Source: Lactococcus termiticola
GTDB lineage: Bacteria; Bacillota; Bacilli; Lactobacillales; Streptococcaceae
Reading direction: 5' to 3'
Length of the DNA stretch: 64,000 nucleotides
Assembly: GCF_003116835.1 (NCBI RefSeq)
Contig: NZ_BFFO01000001.1
Span: 62,001-126,000 of the forward strand
The notes under the pieces were generated by a model. That model searched no databases and had not been told where the DNA came from. It saw only the letters and a list, made by a program, of their open reading frames with translations. Of this stretch, positions 62,973 to 64,000 are shown one piece after another; position 1 is the first letter of the stretch, and every line of letters begins with the position of its first letter. The position numbers and the translations under genes were made by a program.

Positions 62973-63629
62973 TTAATCCACGAAATTTCTCAAATAATGC
63001 TGGTCATAAATCATAATCTGGCCGTCGATAATGTCAATAACCCCCTCCCCCTTCAAGTCGTGGAGGATCCGGTTGACCGAGCTTCTGGACGAAATACCAC
63101 AAAAGCCGGCAATGTCTTCATTGGTCATTGGGAAATCAATCAGGATGCCTTCTGGCTTTTTGATGCCAAAAGTCTCAATCATATCGTAGAGATGAGCACA
63201 GACAGCTCCCTTTTTTCCTTTGACGGTCATATTCTGGAAGATGCTCAAGTTCATGACTAAACGGCGTTTATAAAAATCGTTGACAATCTTAAAGAGTCTG
63301 AAATCCTCTTCAACCCATCGCCAGAAGTCACGTCGGGGAATCCGGTAAAAGCTGACCTCGTCGCTCTCGACCCTGGCATTATAGGCAGCTGCGATTTCTC
63401 CATCAGAACTGTCTTCCAATAAGGAAATAAAATCTGTCTCGGTCACATAAAAAATGTTAAACTCCCTGCCGTCCTTGAGGACACTGGAAATCTTAACCAC
63501 ACCCTCAAGCAAGAGATAAACATAATCCGTCTCTATCCCCTGATACATGATGTAATTATACTTCTTGCGATTGATAACCTTTACGTCCTTTTTCTTCAAT
63601 ATTTCTATAAGATAGTCTAAGTCCTGCAT
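62973..63629 (-). CDS. Crp/Fnr-family regulator (FLP-like)
   Basis: 218 residues from the ATG at 63629 (GTAAGGAA before it). Cyclic-nucleotide-binding-like barrel (about 10-125) and C-terminal winged helix with TNEDIAGFCGISSRSSVNRI as recognition segment. It lacks the N-terminal Cys cluster of Fnr; Cys at AVCAHLY and GFCGISS could be redox-active. Similar to lactococcal FLP proteins that govern oxidative stress and metal genes (family inference). Confidence 0.8.
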   Translation of the reverse strand: MQDLDYLIEILKKKDVKVINRKKYNYIMYQGIETDYVYLLLEGVVKISSVLKDGREFNIFYVTETDFISLLEDSSDGEIAAAYNARVESDEVSFYRIPRRDFWRWVEEDFRLFKIVNDFYKRRLVMNLSIFQNMTVKGKKGAVCAHLYDMIETFGIKKPEGILIDFPMTNEDIAGFCGISSRSSVNRILHDLKGEGVIDIIDGQIMIYDQHYLRNFVD

Positions 63630-63662
63630 TTCCTTACTTCCTCTTTTTAACATTCTATCACA

Positions 63663-64000
63663 TTAAGCATGCTGACCTGAATTCTTTTGCTTCTTGCCAT
63701 GAATGAAAAAGTAAATCAAGGCAACCAGAACAACGGCTGGAGCACTGTAAAGATAAAGGTTTCTAAAACCAATCATCTCAGGGCCAAGCATGGGAATAAT
63801 GGCTCCGAGCACAATCGGTCCACCACCGACCCCAAGGTCTAAGAAACCAAAGAAGGTCGACGTCGCCACACCAATCCGGTGCTTGTCAGAATCCCGAATG
63901 GCCACAGCCTGGCCAAAAGGAGCCACGCCCCCATAACCAAGCCCAAAGGCCGCCCCTGCAATCAGGAGAATCACAAAGCCGAGGGCTGGTCTAAAGAAGC
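63663..64000 (-). CDS. MFS transporter, C-terminal part (cut by window edge)
   Basis: The frame is open to the right edge and ends at 63663. Visible: three to four membrane segments, GYGGVAPFGQAVAIRDSDKH and RIGVATSTFFGFLDLGVGGG, the TM10-11 loop pattern of drug-type MFS exporters, then a tail FIHGKKQKNSGQHA. Substrate cannot be told. Confidence 0.75.
   Translation of the reverse strand, partial: FFRPALGFVILLIAGAAFGLGYGGVAPFGQAVAIRDSDKHRIGVATSTFFGFLDLGVGGGPIVLGAIIPMLGPEMIGFRNLYLYSAPAVVLVALIYFFIHGKKQKNSGQHA

Overview
The window looks like a low-to-mid GC Gram-positive chromosome of the Streptococcaceae, most likely Lactococcus or a close relative. This rests on the pbp2B-recR-ddl-murF order, a ThiT-type thiamine S-component behind a TPP riboswitch, a FhuR/CmbR-like LysR gene beside fhu/feo and metQNI genes, divergent hit and ecsAB, AAGGAG ribosome sites and CcpA (cre) boxes. 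The genus is an inference; no rRNA gene is present.

Layout. 1-9.3 kb is an AT-rich surface island on the minus strand: class C sortase (cut by the window edge), LPxTG backbone pilin, a GT41 (OGT-like) glycosyltransferase and a Ser/Thr-rich KxYKxGKxW/LPxTG adhesin. It carries a 160-bp MITE with an 8-bp target duplication and ends at a degenerate IS3-family element. 9.3-19 kb is the galactose/lactose block (lacA remnant, galT, internally deleted alpha-galactosidase, galK, galM, GPH permease, lacZ, RpiR-type regulator), with a shared bipartite operator and cre sites before both the permease gene and lacZ. 19.4-20.6 kb is ald. 20.7-23.8 kb is an AT-rich plus-strand circular bacteriocin cluster (amylocyclicin-like precursor, DUF95/SpoIIM protein, ABC ATPase, two other membrane proteins). 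23.8-31.8 kb holds nadR-telA-xpaC-like genes, two U32 genes and cutC. 32-37.5 kb holds ecsAB/hit, an SDR and rplK-rplA. 37.7-47 kb is cell-wall synthesis (secreted repeat protein, murF, ddl, recR, pbp2B), gpmA and a LysR regulator. 47-53.7 kb is one iron operon (xre-fhuCBGD-feoAB-feoC-like). 54-57 kb is metQNI. 57-64 kb has thiT, a YbaK-type deacylase, bioY, a broken NlpC/P60 gene, tRNA-Arg, an LCP protein, tsaE, a Crp/Fnr regulator and the edge of an MFS gene.

Cross-cutting signals. (1) A family of about 145-bp intergenic repeats folds as one long stem closing two hairpins; arm sequences differ between copies yet stay complementary within each copy. Nine copies plus a remnant are seen, eight of them as four tail-to-tail pairs. 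I do not recognise this family. (2) Eight genes have a -10 box 6-7 nt before the ATG and so probably give leaderless mRNAs. (3) Decay is visible in several places: the transposase, lacA, aga and the NlpC/P60 gene are broken.
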